Positions 21,673 to 32,979 of a stretch of 64,000 nt of DNA are shown in pieces. The notes beneath the pieces were generated by a model. It saw nothing but the letters and a program-made list of their open reading frames with translations, had not been told where the DNA came from and did not search any database. Origin of the DNA: Blakeslea trispora (taxonomy: Eukaryota; Mucoromycota; Mucoromycetes; Mucorales; Choanephoraceae); the NCBI GenBank assembly GCA_025331445.1, contig JAIWNE010000023.1, positions 62,001 to 126,000 on the forward strand, written 5' to 3'. Every line of letters begins with the position of its first letter. Positions within the stretch are counted from its first letter, which is position 1. Position numbers and translations under genes: made by a program.

Positions 21673-22126
21673 ATGGCTCAAAGACTTACTTACAGACGTC
21701 GTCTCTCCTACAACACTCGTTCCAACCGTGTTAAGGCTGTCAAGACTCCCGGTAAAGATCAGCCATAATCAACTCATTTTATAGTTTATTGAACCATTTT
21801 CTTTTGTAGGTGGTAACCTCGTCTACCAATACCAAAAGAAGCCTGTCAAGGCCCCTCGTTGTGGTGACTGTGGTGAAACCCTCGCTGGTGTAAGTTTATT
21901 GAAAGTCCAACAGAGAGAGAAAAAGAAAAGAGTAATCTAATGCTTTGTGTAATAGATCAAGGCTCTCCGTGCCCGTGAATTCGCCACTGTCTCCAAGACC
22001 AACAAGCACGTCTCTCGTGCCTACGGTGGTTCTCGTTGTGCTCACTGTGTCAGAAACCGTATTGTCCGTGCTTTCTTGATCGAAGAACAAAAGATTGTCA
22101 AGAAGGTCCTCAAGGCTCAAAAATAA
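21673..22126 (+). CDS. RPL34: 60S ribosomal protein eL34
   Basis: Three exons (21673-21751, 21810-21889, 21956-22126) give 109 residues beginning [19 protein letters not shown], typical of eL34. Two CxxC pairs (CGDCG and CAHC) match the family's zinc-binding cysteines. The C-terminus is Lys-rich ([11 protein letters not shown]). Length fits the family. Codons end in C far more often than in neighbouring genes, as expected for a highly expressed ribosomal protein. Both introns are short with clean GT-AG ends. An AATAAA lies at about 22150. Confidence 0.97.
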
Positions 22127-22498
22127 ATTCTTTCTGTATAGTGTATACAAATAAAGATTGTTTAGTAGCAGGCACGCATACACCTCATATATATATATAC
22201 AGCTGCACTTAGACAACACACATGTAAATAATTGGAAAAAAAAAAGAGAGAAGAGAGGAACAGGGTTACACAGCATGAAGAGAGAAAGAGAAAACTTCTT
22301 TAGATAGCTTGCAAAAAAAAAAAAAAAAAAAATGTCAAAGTAACATAGCATTTTTAAAGCGAGAGAGAGAGAGACGTAATCGTGTTTTATTTTTATTTTT
22401 ATTTTTACTGTTATTATTACTGTTATTATTATTTTGAAATTGTTGCACCGTTATTTCATTGCCATGGGTAAACTACTGTCAAGTTCTGTGCTAGTAAT
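22127..22498. other. Intergenic with A-run, GA and TTATTA microsatellite sequence
   Basis: Contains a 21-bp A run near 22313-22332, a GAGAGA tract near 22361-22373 and T-rich TTATTATTACTG repeats. It holds the eL34 3' UTR and the promoter of the next gene. Confidence 0.5.
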
Positions 22499-23633
22499 AT
22501 GCTCAAGTTCTTTCTATACTTAGACAAAAAGAGCCTTAAATATTTGTCTCTGTTTATTCTGGTCTTACAGAACAGTGCACTCATCTTGACAATGAGGTAT
22601 ACTCGAGCAAGTGTGTCAGAAGATGAGCTTTATCTTGCTTCCACTGCTGTATTGCTGAGCGAGATCCTAAAGACACTTGTCTGTCTGGTTGTTGTCTATT
22701 CTCTCTTGCCTCCTCGAATTCGTTCTCTTGCCAGTCTGAATCTTTTTCTCTATCAAGAATTTGTCATTCACTGGTCAGAATCTATCAAATTAGCTATACC
22801 AGCCATTCTTTATCTTATCCAGGTAAGTTAAAAAAAAGGAAAGGAAGAAACGCTTCACTTTCTAAATGCCTATTTAGAATAATCTTCAATATGTGGCAGC
22901 TACTCATTTAGATGCAGCTACATTCCAAGTCACCTATCAGCTCAAGATTTTGACTACAGCTTTCTTTAGTGTGATTTTACTCCATCGTAGATTGTCTAGT
23001 ACAAAATGGGTTGCCCTTGGTATTTTAACGACAGGCATTGCACTGGTTGTTTTGCCAAAGAATGCCCTCAATCAATGGCTTGGTATAGAAGAAGTGATGG
23101 AGCAAGAGGCAAGCCATATCGGTAACCAATACAATCTGAAAGGATTTATTGCTGTCTTGTTTGCCTGTGTTCTCTCGGGTATCGCAGGTGTCTATTTTGA
23201 AAAGATTGTGAAACAGCCTCACAAGGAACAGGATCTTGAAGGCTTAAAAGCGGATGCTGTCTTGCTTGATATTCCTGTGGACGACAAGATGCAGCTATGG
23301 ATTCGAAATATCCAGCTGTCTGCATTCTCTGTCTTGTTGGGTGGTGTGTTTGTGGTAGGATTACAGGATGGTGCTCGTATTCTTCAGGATGGCTTTTTTC
23401 AACACTACTCTATGTTGACATGGATTGTGATCTTCATACAAGCAGGTGGTGGTCTGATTGTGGGTCTTGTCGTACGTTATGCAGACAATATTCTAAAAGG
23501 CTTTGCTACCAGTATGAGTATCATTCTGTCTAGTTTATTAAGTGTGTGGTTATTTGGTTCACAAGTCAGCATGATATTTGGTATAGGCACCTGCCTGGTG
23601 ATCTATGCTACCTTTATGTATGGTCGATCATAA
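22499..23633 (+). CDS. Golgi nucleotide-sugar transporter, SLC35A (UDP-galactose/UDP-GlcNAc) family
   Basis: Two exons (22499-22822, 22878-23633) give 359 residues with about ten hydrophobic segments. Diagnostic family motifs are visible: NNLQYVAATHLDAATFQVTY, QLKILTTAFFSVILLHRRLS, and near the C-terminus GGLIVGLVVRYADNILKGFA followed by TSMSIILSSLLSVWLFGS. Family members exchange UDP-sugars for UMP across the Golgi membrane, supplying lumenal glycosyltransferases such as the GT49 enzyme earlier in this window. Substrate (UDP-Gal versus UDP-GlcNAc) cannot be settled from sequence. The start at 22499 is used because the upstream ATG at 22464 is out of frame. Its stop is only 28 bp from that of MFAP1 on the other strand. 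Confidence 0.92.
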
Positions 23634-23661
23634 TCTCTCTTTTATTATGTACAAATAAACT

Positions 23662-24953
23662 TTAGACATCCTCATTCTTTCTTCTTCTCTTGGCCAATGG
23701 TTTATCCCAAGGCGAATCTTTGCTTGAAGTATCTTGATCTACCAAATGGGTGTATTTTGTACGTCCAGCAAGACCAAAATTCTTTACCTGCATCACTTTT
23801 GGCAGTAAATCCTTGTTACGGACTTCATCTATCGTAGGAGCAGAATAATCACGTTTAAAGATTTCATCTTCTTCATCCACATAAAATGCACCCTTATGAT
23901 AGTATTTTTGCATATAAGTGAATTGGCCGCGATCCTTCTGTTTACTTTCTTCTGCTCTCTTCAAGTCTTCCTTGAGTCGAACATCTTCCGGCAGAGATCG
24001 GATACGCTCTAATTCTTCCTCTTCCTTTTCACGACTTTTTTTTTTCGTGCATTAGTGAATTGCTTTTTTTTTCCTTTTCTTTTATGCACTTACGCGATAC
24101 GCTCTTCTCGATCACGCTTGATACGCATCAATTCTCTTACACGCCAAGCATTGAATTCGGCTTCTTCATCCAAACCATCCGTATCATCCACTGCATCTTC
24201 AAACTGTGTCAAGTCCTTTTCTAAATCCTGTTCTCGTTCACGCTTTAGTTCTTCTGCCAGCATATCATGTGATTGTTTCTTTCTCTCTTCCATCTCTTCT
24301 TCTAATCTCTTTTCACGCTCTTCTGCTTCCTTGGCCATCTTTTCTTGTTCTAGAATAGTTTCTCTTCTAGCCTTTGGTATAAATACAGGCTTGGGTAAGC
24401 GCATGACTGTGTCTTCTTCTTCACTTGAAGATTCATATTCACTTGATCCTTCTTCTTCTTTTGACTCTTCCTCCTCCTCTTCCTCGCTTTCTTCTAATGG
24501 ACGGATTGACTCTTGCTTGATTGTATGTGATGCTTCTTGTACGCCTTCTTCTGCCTGCTGCTGTTGAATAGACTTTTGTTTTAGGCGCATACGCTCTCTT
24601 GCTCGTTCCTCTTCTTCTTGTTCATCGTCCGACTCATCATCAGATTCGTCTCGTCTTCGTCTGCCTGCCTGTTGTTGAGCTTGCTGAAGACGTCTTAAAC
24701 GCCGGTCATCACTTGCATCTTTATCTGATATAGCTACTTGCTGAATACCTGTATTGACTTCTTTTTGAGCAAATTGAAGTTCACCAACTCGTTTTCTCAC
24801 TTCTCTTTGCTGTTGCTGTTGTTCTTGCTGTTCTTCTTCTTCAGAAGACGAATCGGACAAGTCATCGTTATAGTTTTCGGGTACTTGACCAGCTCTGTAG
24901 CGTTTGGCTTGCTTGGTTGGTTTAGGCTCTTTCTGGCTAGGTCGAAATGACAT
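23662..24953 (-). CDS. MFAP1: Microfibrillar-associated protein 1 homolog, spliceosomal B-complex factor
   Basis: Two minus-strand exons (24953-24094, 24034-23662) give 410 residues (human 439). The N-terminal two thirds are Glu/Arg/Gln-rich, low-complexity, charged sequence. The C-terminal block is the conserved part: YMQKYYHKGAFYVDEEDE, then DLLPKVMQVKNFGLAGRTKY and THLVDQDT, as in MFAP1. Known family members are B-specific spliceosome proteins needed for activation. The single intron has an unusual acceptor preceded by ten A residues in the sense strand. The gene converges on the UDP-sugar transporter, whose AATAAA (23654-23659) lies directly next to the MFAP1 stop codon. Confidence 0.93.
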
Positions 24954-25139
24954 GGCAACAAGTTGAGTGAGCTACAAGAGAAGAAAAAGAAAATATTTTT
25001 CATTTTTCTAGTGCTAGAAAAAAAAATCGAGGCATAAAAATAAAGTTACATGTCAAACATGTAACTCTACTGCTGCTGAATCTAAAATAAGGAGGGCAAC
25101 TGAAATTTAATTCTTTGCTCTTTATTTGTTCTAATTTCT
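24954..25139. promoter_or_regulatory. Presumed MFAP1 promoter
   Basis: Sequence upstream of the MFAP1 start codon on the minus strand; no specific motif can be assigned. Confidence 0.3.
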
Positions 25140-25600
25140 ATTGTTCATGAAAAAGTTGCCAGAAGGTGGTTTGTCTTTCCAGCTATCATCATAGCCAACC
25201 CATTTCATTAAATGCTCTTTCTTAAATCCCTCAAGGACTCGATGAAGGATGATTCTCTTAACCTCACAGACTTCATCCTCATCCAGAGTGATAATTTTCA
25301 ATTCTGAGGTATATGTTCATGATGCAGAAGCTCGTTTATTTCGTCCTTCAAGACATAACTTCTGGCTTTAGTCTTGCAAGCAACTGTAAATTGTCCTTCA
25401 TACAGAGGTGTTAGCTTGTTCTTTTGTTTATCCCAGTCTGACCAGGACAGCATCTACGTCAGCAACAGAAGGGTTAAGTCTTTAACCAAGTTTGCAAGCC
25501 TGAACACCCACAGAGCGATGCTAACTTTTCTTAAGGCTGACTTGCCAAAGGTCCTAACAGCTGTTGACAATCTAGCAAAACGATTGGATGACATAAGCTT
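25140..25600 (-). pseudogene. Ty3/gypsy (chromovirus) integrase C-terminus and chromodomain relic
   Basis: The minus strand can be read as an integrase C-terminal tail (NKLTPLYEGQFTVACKT, then RSYVLKDEINELLHHEHIP) followed by a chromodomain-like block (EVKRIILHRV...HLMKWVGYDDSW). This order is diagnostic of gypsy chromoviruses. One frameshift separates the two parts near 25300 and stops occur upstream. The rest of pol and the LTRs are not recognisable nearby, so this is an isolated 3' fragment. Confidence 0.65.
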
Positions 25601-27696
25601 GCTTGATTATAGCTAACAAAAAAAAACGAAATGCTTATAGACTACTACGGGCATGCCTCTCTGGCGTGCTGTTTTTCACAGTCGCTTTTAAAAAAGGAGC
25701 ATGACTCCCCTAAGTATTATGTGTTTGAGTTGTAGGTATTGAGCTACCTTGTCATAAACTAGAGCTATCAATTCGCAGTACTTGATTTCCTTGATATAAT
25801 TCCTATACCTCACTGCTAAATAGGCTAACAATTCAAACAGAAAATACTACTGGCTTTATTGTAATGTGCTAAATAAAACTCTTTTGCAATAAGACATCTT
25901 TATCTTTGTGGTATATGTTTATATAGACGCCTTTGAGTAGTACAATGTTTTGGTTGTAGAGATAGATTGAGACAAAATGAGAGTTTTTGTTCGCAAATAC
26001 TTCTACAACAACTATCTATATGCCTTCCTTTAAAAGGCTTGGTCTAGTTAATTATGTTAACTTATAGCACTTCATCTTCAGTCTCGAAAAACTACTTCAT
26101 ATGATAATACTATCAACCTTTAATCTGATCCTCTTATTTTGATGAATCCTATTGAGTTTGATACCAAAGGATGTACTATCCAAGAATTTTCATGTTGTTA
26201 TGTTCAGATTGACACATTTGGTTACGGTTCAGGTGCAAATATGGTCAGGTTGCCACAAGCAGCGAGCGCTAACAAGAGGATATATCTCTATAACCCTAGA
26301 GCAAAGGAACATTCCCGTTTCCTTCTATCAAGAGAGCAAACACAAAGCAATCAAATCACCTAATCTGCAAAACACAGGGCTTGTCAAAGCATTGCCTAAG
26401 AACTCATTTAAAAGAGACCATTCGCTGGTGGCCTATATCTTGTTTGTTTTTAGCAAATTAATCATAGTAGTTCTTAACTTCATGTGATCCGAACCTCAGC
26501 CAAGATGCTTGAAAATCAAGTGTATATCGCCGCGAATCCAGCCTTTGTGCTAGGTGAAAAGTTTAGCTTTTGCTTGTTCCCTACCGTTGGCATCATGGCA
26601 AACAGTTTTTACTATTACCCATAAAGAAGACGCGAAGAAGGCATGCTTGTATCTATGTTGTATAATTTGATCAATTCTTGGTACACGGACAAAAGAACTT
26701 CGTTCCCTTTTTGGGCTCTTAAATTTATGCTAACTGTGGATCGCTTTTTTGTTTGAGGACGGCAGAGGAGACATCTACGACGAAAATAACGAGCAAGTGT
26801 ACATCTTTGATATGGTGTTCGATGGGGATGAATACTTACTCCAAAAAGACTGCTTGAGCAAAAAGCTTATTTAGTGTTTTCGTTCACCTTGCTCACTATT
26901 AATGAACAATTTTTATTTTTGTGAGCGGATAATCTCCGGAAATAATGTATATCCTTACTTGTGTAGCCAGTGTTTACGCGGAACCCACATCTTGAGGGGA
27001 GTATGAGTGTCTCGGCCAAAAAAAAACGATAGACCTTCTTCTATCCTTGCGATTTCTCCTAAACACGATTCCATTAGTACTCTTTTTTCTATTTTTTCAG
27101 TTGATCTATCAAACTAAAACTGAATAGCCTATTCAGTGCTAACCATGCTGACGAAAGAAGAAGTGTTATGTTTGAAGATGTCACAATGTAAAGCTGTCAT
27201 TTTGTTATCGTTTTAATGATAATTAACACTCTAAAGCTAAACTTGAAGTGATGTCAAGGGCAAGTTACCAAAACGATCTTTGGCCGATCAAAAGACACCT
27301 TAAATCGGAGACGAAAAAGGAGTGTGGATTAAACAATTTTTTTTTTTTGCAAGATAAAGTGGCATTTTGAATAAATGTGTTTTTGTATGAGGATCCTACA
27401 ATTTAACATCAGAATATGAGCCAGTAACCTACTTGCTCCTTTTACGAAGTCAGAAAATCTATGCTATGCCCTCATAACAATGACGCAGTGTCACACAGAA
27501 AAAAAGGGAAACTTTTTTAAGCAACGAACGTTACACTGCTTAGAACTCGAGAAACAATCATTACACCCAATAATTCTTTACTTTCTATATATATTTTTCT
27601 AACTCTCTATTTTTTTGTTTTTGTTTTCTTTTTACTTTTTTTTTTCGTAGTTTATATCACAGGGCTGATAAATTACATTGTTGGCTTATAACCGCC
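25601..27696. other. Gene-poor region with decayed coding-like fragments
   Basis: A fragment at about 26139-26487 has extended open frames on the plus strand (for example NSFKRDHSLVAYILFVFSK) and another at about 26755-26880 reads GRGDIYDENNEQVYIFDM. Neither has a start, splice context or recognised family. They look like remains of a mobile element or of a lost gene. The last few hundred bases presumably form the flippase promoter. Confidence 0.3.
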
Positions 27697-30600
27697 ATGC
27701 CGAACTTCAAATGGCAAAATCTATGGCAGAAAAATAAAGATAATAGCGACAACGATGATTTACCAACTAGAAGAGATACCAACTATCAAGAAATCAATCG
27801 AAAAGCATCTTTCAAAAGTATTGATTCTCAATCACAACGACCCGCCGCCCATCGTACCGAGACAAATGTCAAGTTGAGAAGAATTGGGCCAGAAAGCCGT
27901 CGAATCTTTGTCAATTTACCAATTCCAGAATATGAATTAGACAGCAAAGGTCAGCCTACTCAGAAATATGCCACTAACCGAATTCGCACCTCTAAATACA
28001 CCATCTTGACTTTTGTTCCAAAAAACTTATTTGAGCAGTTCCGTCGGCCTGCTAATCTTTACTTTCTCGGCATGGCTGTCATTCAGCTGCTGCCTCTCTT
28101 TGGTGTCAAATCACCAGCACTTACACTCTTACCCATCTGTGCAGTTGTGTTCATTACTGCAGCCAAAGATGCCTTGGAAGATTTTGAACGACATAAAGTA
28201 GACGAACAGTATAACCAAAATATAACACATACACTTCATGGATACCGAAATCCTAATTATTCGGACCAACCCCTTCAGGACAATAAGTTTTGCCTCGATT
28301 CTTGTCCAATCGAAAAACACCTAATAAGGAAATTCAAGCAGATGATGCAATGCAGCAGAACGATTGTTTTAAAAAGTCACTCTCAAAGGACGTACGTGTA
28401 GGTGACTTTATTCTGCTTCGTAATGGGGATAGTCTTCCAGCAGATGCCGTCTTGTTATCTACATCAGATAAAGAAGGCGTTTGTTATGTTGAGACTAAAG
28501 ACTTGGATGGAGAAACCAATCTGAAACCTCGCAAAAGTATTCAAGAACTTAAACATATCCAATCTGGCTCAGATTGTCTTCGCGATTGCCATTTCTATCT
28601 AGAAACAGGAACACCTTCGCCTGATTTGTATAGTTTTGAAGGCACACTTGTCACACTTGAAAAAAGTCAATCATCTGACAAGTGGGTCAAGAAGAACAAG
28701 ACGCCTGTAGAGATCAACAATATTTTGTTGCGTGGACATGTCTTGAGAAACACGAAATGGGCTATTGCAGTCGTTGTCTTTACTGGTTTAGAAACAAAAA
28801 TCATGTTGAATTCAGGCAAAACCCCAAGTAAAAGAAGTCAGATTGATAGAGAAATGAACAAGGAGGTAAGAATCCAGGACAAAAATAAAAGATTAAAAGA
28901 AAAAAAAAAAGACAGAGAGAAAGAAATAAGTTTTATTTATAAACTAGGTTTATGTTGCATTTATTGTTTTGTTTCTCTTATGTTTGGTGTGTGCTATTAT
29001 GGCAGGTGTTATGAGAGCACGTCAAATGTCGTCTCCTGCTGCTTCACTTTATACTGCTAATAAGGATTCGCCAGGTTATGCTGGCTTTTTGAATTTTTGG
29101 TCGAGTCTGATTATTTTCCAAAACATTATACCTATCTCTCTTTATGTATCTATTGAATTTGTAAAGACTTTTCAGGTAAGTCTCTTTTTTTTTTAAAAGA
29201 AAACATACACACACTATAGACTAAGCAATAAAATAGGCTTTTTATATTTATCAAGATTTGGACATGTGGGACGAACAATCTCAAAAGACTTGCGTACCTA
29301 AAACCGTAAGTAAACTTTTAATTTGGTTGATGATATGATGCCTAAAAGAGGGATGAACTAGTGGACATTGTCAGATGATTTGGGTCAAGTCGAATATATT
29401 TTCTCAGACAAGACAGGCACGCTTACTAGAAATGTGATGGAGTTTCGCGAATGCACCATAGACGGTGTTCGTTACGGAGACAATGGATTTTCACCTGAAT
29501 CAGAAGGTGCACGCGGAGCTCGTCTTCGCAAAGAAAAAGCCGAAATGCAAGCTCAAAATCAATCTGCAACCACATCTGATGTGGCGCCCTCTGATCAACA
29601 ACCCTCTTCTTTTCCACTTATTCATGATGATGAAGACGAACTGCAGAGCAACGATGAAAATCATGCAAAAGAAGAATTTGTGGAGCAGAAGAAGAGCATC
29701 ATACATGAATTTGAAGCAGCTCTTAAGGATGTGTTTGACCCAACCTATTCATCGCTTGATACCAATAAGCTTTCATTTGCAGATCCACAGATATTTAAAG
29801 ATATAGTAGACTCAGACATGAAGCCAACTGATAGTAACCAGAGATCAGTCATTATCAAAGAATTCTTCATGGCATTGGCACTTTGTCATACTGTGGTAGT
29901 CGAAAAAATTGGCAAAGATGGCAAGCCAATCGAAGAAGCAAATGAAGAAGAAGAAGATCATAACAAAACACAGCCTAAAATCAGTGACGATAATGAAGAT
30001 TCGATGCCTAATTCTAACAAGGGCAACGAGAAGAAAGGAATTGCCAGCAAAGTGATTCAAGGCAGTGCTAGGCTACTCAAAGCTCCGAATCGTATCAAGA
30101 AATCAGAAAAGAAAGATAAAAAGCTGCAGAGAACAAAGAGCCGAGGTGAAGAGTTTGATAACATTACAAATGAAAAAGACACATCGGATCGAGTTGACCC
30201 TACGGTGAAGACACAACTCGATTATAAAGCCGAATCGCCAGATGAAGCTGCTCTTGTAAATGCAGCAAAAAACATTGGCTTTGCTTATATAGGCAGAAAA
30301 GAGACAACACTCACGTTAGATATCTTGGGAAATGAATACAATTTTGAATTACTCGATGTGCTTGAATTCAATTCTGACAGAAAACGTATGAGTGTCATCA
30401 TACGTAGACCAGATCCTTGGAACGACATTATATTGTACTGTAAAGGTGCAGATAGTACAATATCGAATCTGCTGACAAAAGCTGGACAGGATGAGCAAAT
30501 GCTGCAAAAGACCTTTGATGATGTTGACAAATTTAGTGAAAATGGACTTCGAACTTTGTTACTAGCCTATCGCATATTGGAAGAAGATGAATACAAACGA

Positions 30601-32204
30601 TGGAAGGCAGAGATGGATGAAGCAAGTACTGCTACAGAAGATAGAGCAGAAAAGATTGAAAAGGTGCAAGCGACAATCGAAGTTGATCTCAAGTTGCTGG
30701 GTGCCACGGGTATTGAGGATAAACTTCAGGAAGGTGTCCCTAAATGCATTGAAGATTTACGATATGCCGGTATCAAAGTTTGGGTCTTGACAGGTGACAA
30801 ACTAGAGACAGCCATTAACATTGGCTATGCCAGTAACCTACTTGATGTCGATATGAAACTTTGGACAGTTCGAGGTGCCGATAATGCTGAAAAGGTTTCG
30901 CAGCATTTGCGAGATACATTTGAGGACCTCCAAAAGTCGCAAGACAACGACGACCACGATAACCAACAAGAGCATGCACTTATCATTGAAGGCTCTGCAC
31001 TCATACATATCTTTGAACTAGACGATCTCAAGGAAATATTCCTCCAGATTGCTATTCGATGTAAAAGTGTAGTCTGCTGTCGTGTTAGTCCACTGCAAAA
31101 AGCGCTTGTTGTGCGACTTGTACGCAAGTATCACAATGTAGTGACTCTTGCTATTGGTGACGGAGCCAACGATGTGAGTATGATTCAAGTGGCCAATGTT
31201 GGTGTAGGTATTGCTGGTCAAGAAGGCGTCCAAGCTGCTATGGCTGCTGATTATGCTATCTCTCAATTCCGATTTCTTCACAAGCTGCTTTTGATTCAAG
31301 GACACTGGAGTTATGCTCGTATATCTGAAATGATTCTCAATTTCTTTTTCAAAAACGTATTTTGGGTTTTTCCATCTTTATGGTATCAGATTTACAGTGG
31401 ATGGTCAGGCAACATCTTTTATGATTACTCATTCTTGCAACTCTACAATATCATCTTTACACTCGCACCTGTTGTTGTTCTCGGTAAGTGTTTATTTGAA
31501 TCTATATTTAATACAATGGGACTTTGTTTTGGTTCTAAAAAAAATGTTCTGCTTTTTTTTCAGGCGCTACTGATCAAGATCTCACTGCGTCTTACTTGAA
31601 GCGTCTTCCACAAGTATATACAATCGGTATCGAAAGAAAACTGTATACAAGGTTCAGATTTTGGTTGTACTTCTCTGATGCTATATGGCAATCAGTGGTT
31701 ATTTTTTATGCATTCTACTTTCTTTATATGGGTGGAAATCCAAACTCCAATGGTCTATCCGAATCCATGTTGCAATTCTCAACTTCTGTTGCTATTACCG
31801 CCATTATCCTATCTAATTTGATGCCAGGCTTTAATACAAATTACTGGACGTGCTGGCAGTTTATCTTTATTGGCTTTGAAGTCATCGTAACCTTCCTCTG
31901 GATTGTTGTTTATGGTGCTTTCCCCTCTGTTACAATCTATGGCATGGCTTCTATGGTTTTTGGTAGCGGATCTTTCTGGATGACATTTTTTATTGCTGTT
32001 TCCATTGCCTTCTTACCTCGCTATGTAGTTACATTCGTATACCAATGGTGGTTCCCAAATGCTGTTGCAAAAGGCCGTCAATTTGAGTGTTACGACAAAA
32101 GAATGAAGAGAAAGAAGAGAAAGGAATCATCTAGGGGCAAGCAACGAGAGTTTTCCGACTTTAAACATTTTATTTGCTATCCTTTTACTGGAAAGAAAAA
32201 TTAA
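27697..32204 (+). CDS. P4-type ATPase, phospholipid flippase (Dnf1/Dnf2-like), with an apparent frameshift
   Basis: Exon segments are 27697-28865, 28948-29175, 29237-29305, 29362-31483 and 31564-32204, about 1409 residues if one base is allowed for at the break. The enzyme moves phospholipids from the outer to the inner membrane leaflet. Visible motifs: [14 protein letters not shown] before TM1, [12 protein letters not shown] (actuator domain), PISLYVSIE in TM4, the phosphorylated Asp in DKTGTLT (residue about 505), KGADSTI in the nucleotide domain and [12 protein letters not shown]5 (FFFKN) and the rest of the C-terminal helices follow, ending in a basic cytosolic tail. Between codon 196 and about 28291 the frame changes without a phase-compatible intron. 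A possible 131-bp intron (28198-28328) would restore frame but would remove conserved-looking sequence. Confidence 0.88.
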
Positions 32205-32979
32205 GTACTTGTTTATATCTCTTTTTACATATCCTCATATCCATTTGTACTAAAACATACACACCTACATTCTATTGAACAATAAAAGCTTCCTCTTAAT
32301 ACAATTCTACTAAAAAGAAAAGACACATTCATGTTTTTACTATACATTGATAAGAGAGGCACGTGTTTCTATTACTTGCTTGCTATTGAGCAAGTCCAAG
32401 AAAAGTTGATTGTCTATTATATAAAGGACACTAGCAGTAACCAACATAGAAAGTTACCTCGTCAAATGCAATGCATCCTTCTTGTTGAACCTTCCTTGAC
32501 TAGATGACTCGACTTTTAGCGGACAAGTTGGTCTACATAGGCCAACTTTTTTGATGAAAAACAAATTCCAAAAACAAGTTAATGGCAAGATTGGAAAAGA
32601 AGAATTGAAAAATGACGATTGTAAACAGCTCAAAATGTTCCTCGTTTGAAATATCTGCGCCTTACTTGTTTGTTTATTGTGAAAGTCATGCTTTGGGTCA
32701 TCTTGTCCTTTCTTGTTCTTATTTTAAACTGACTGTACGCACCAAGTGACTCATTTGACAGATGGGTACAAAAGTATACATTCACTTACTACCTTTTATC
32801 AACTTAAACACAGGTAAACTTCATGCTTTTTCTAGCTTCCTTGGGTTCGTTTCTGAATAACAAACACTAACCCATCTAATTTTTTTTTTACCGCGCCAAA
32901 AAAAAAGTGAGAAGTATATCAATAAAATTCAATACAACTGCTCTTTAGACATCTACTTTATACTTCATATCTAATAACT
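32205..32979. other. Intergenic between flippase and AROM-derived gene
   Basis: Contains an AATAAA at 32281 for the flippase transcript and, presumably, the promoter of the next gene. No coding or repeat feature was found. Confidence 0.4.

Noticed and set aside
22464..22500. Upstream ATG for the UDP-sugar transporter
   Set aside because: Out of frame with the transporter; at most a short upstream frame overlapping the true start.
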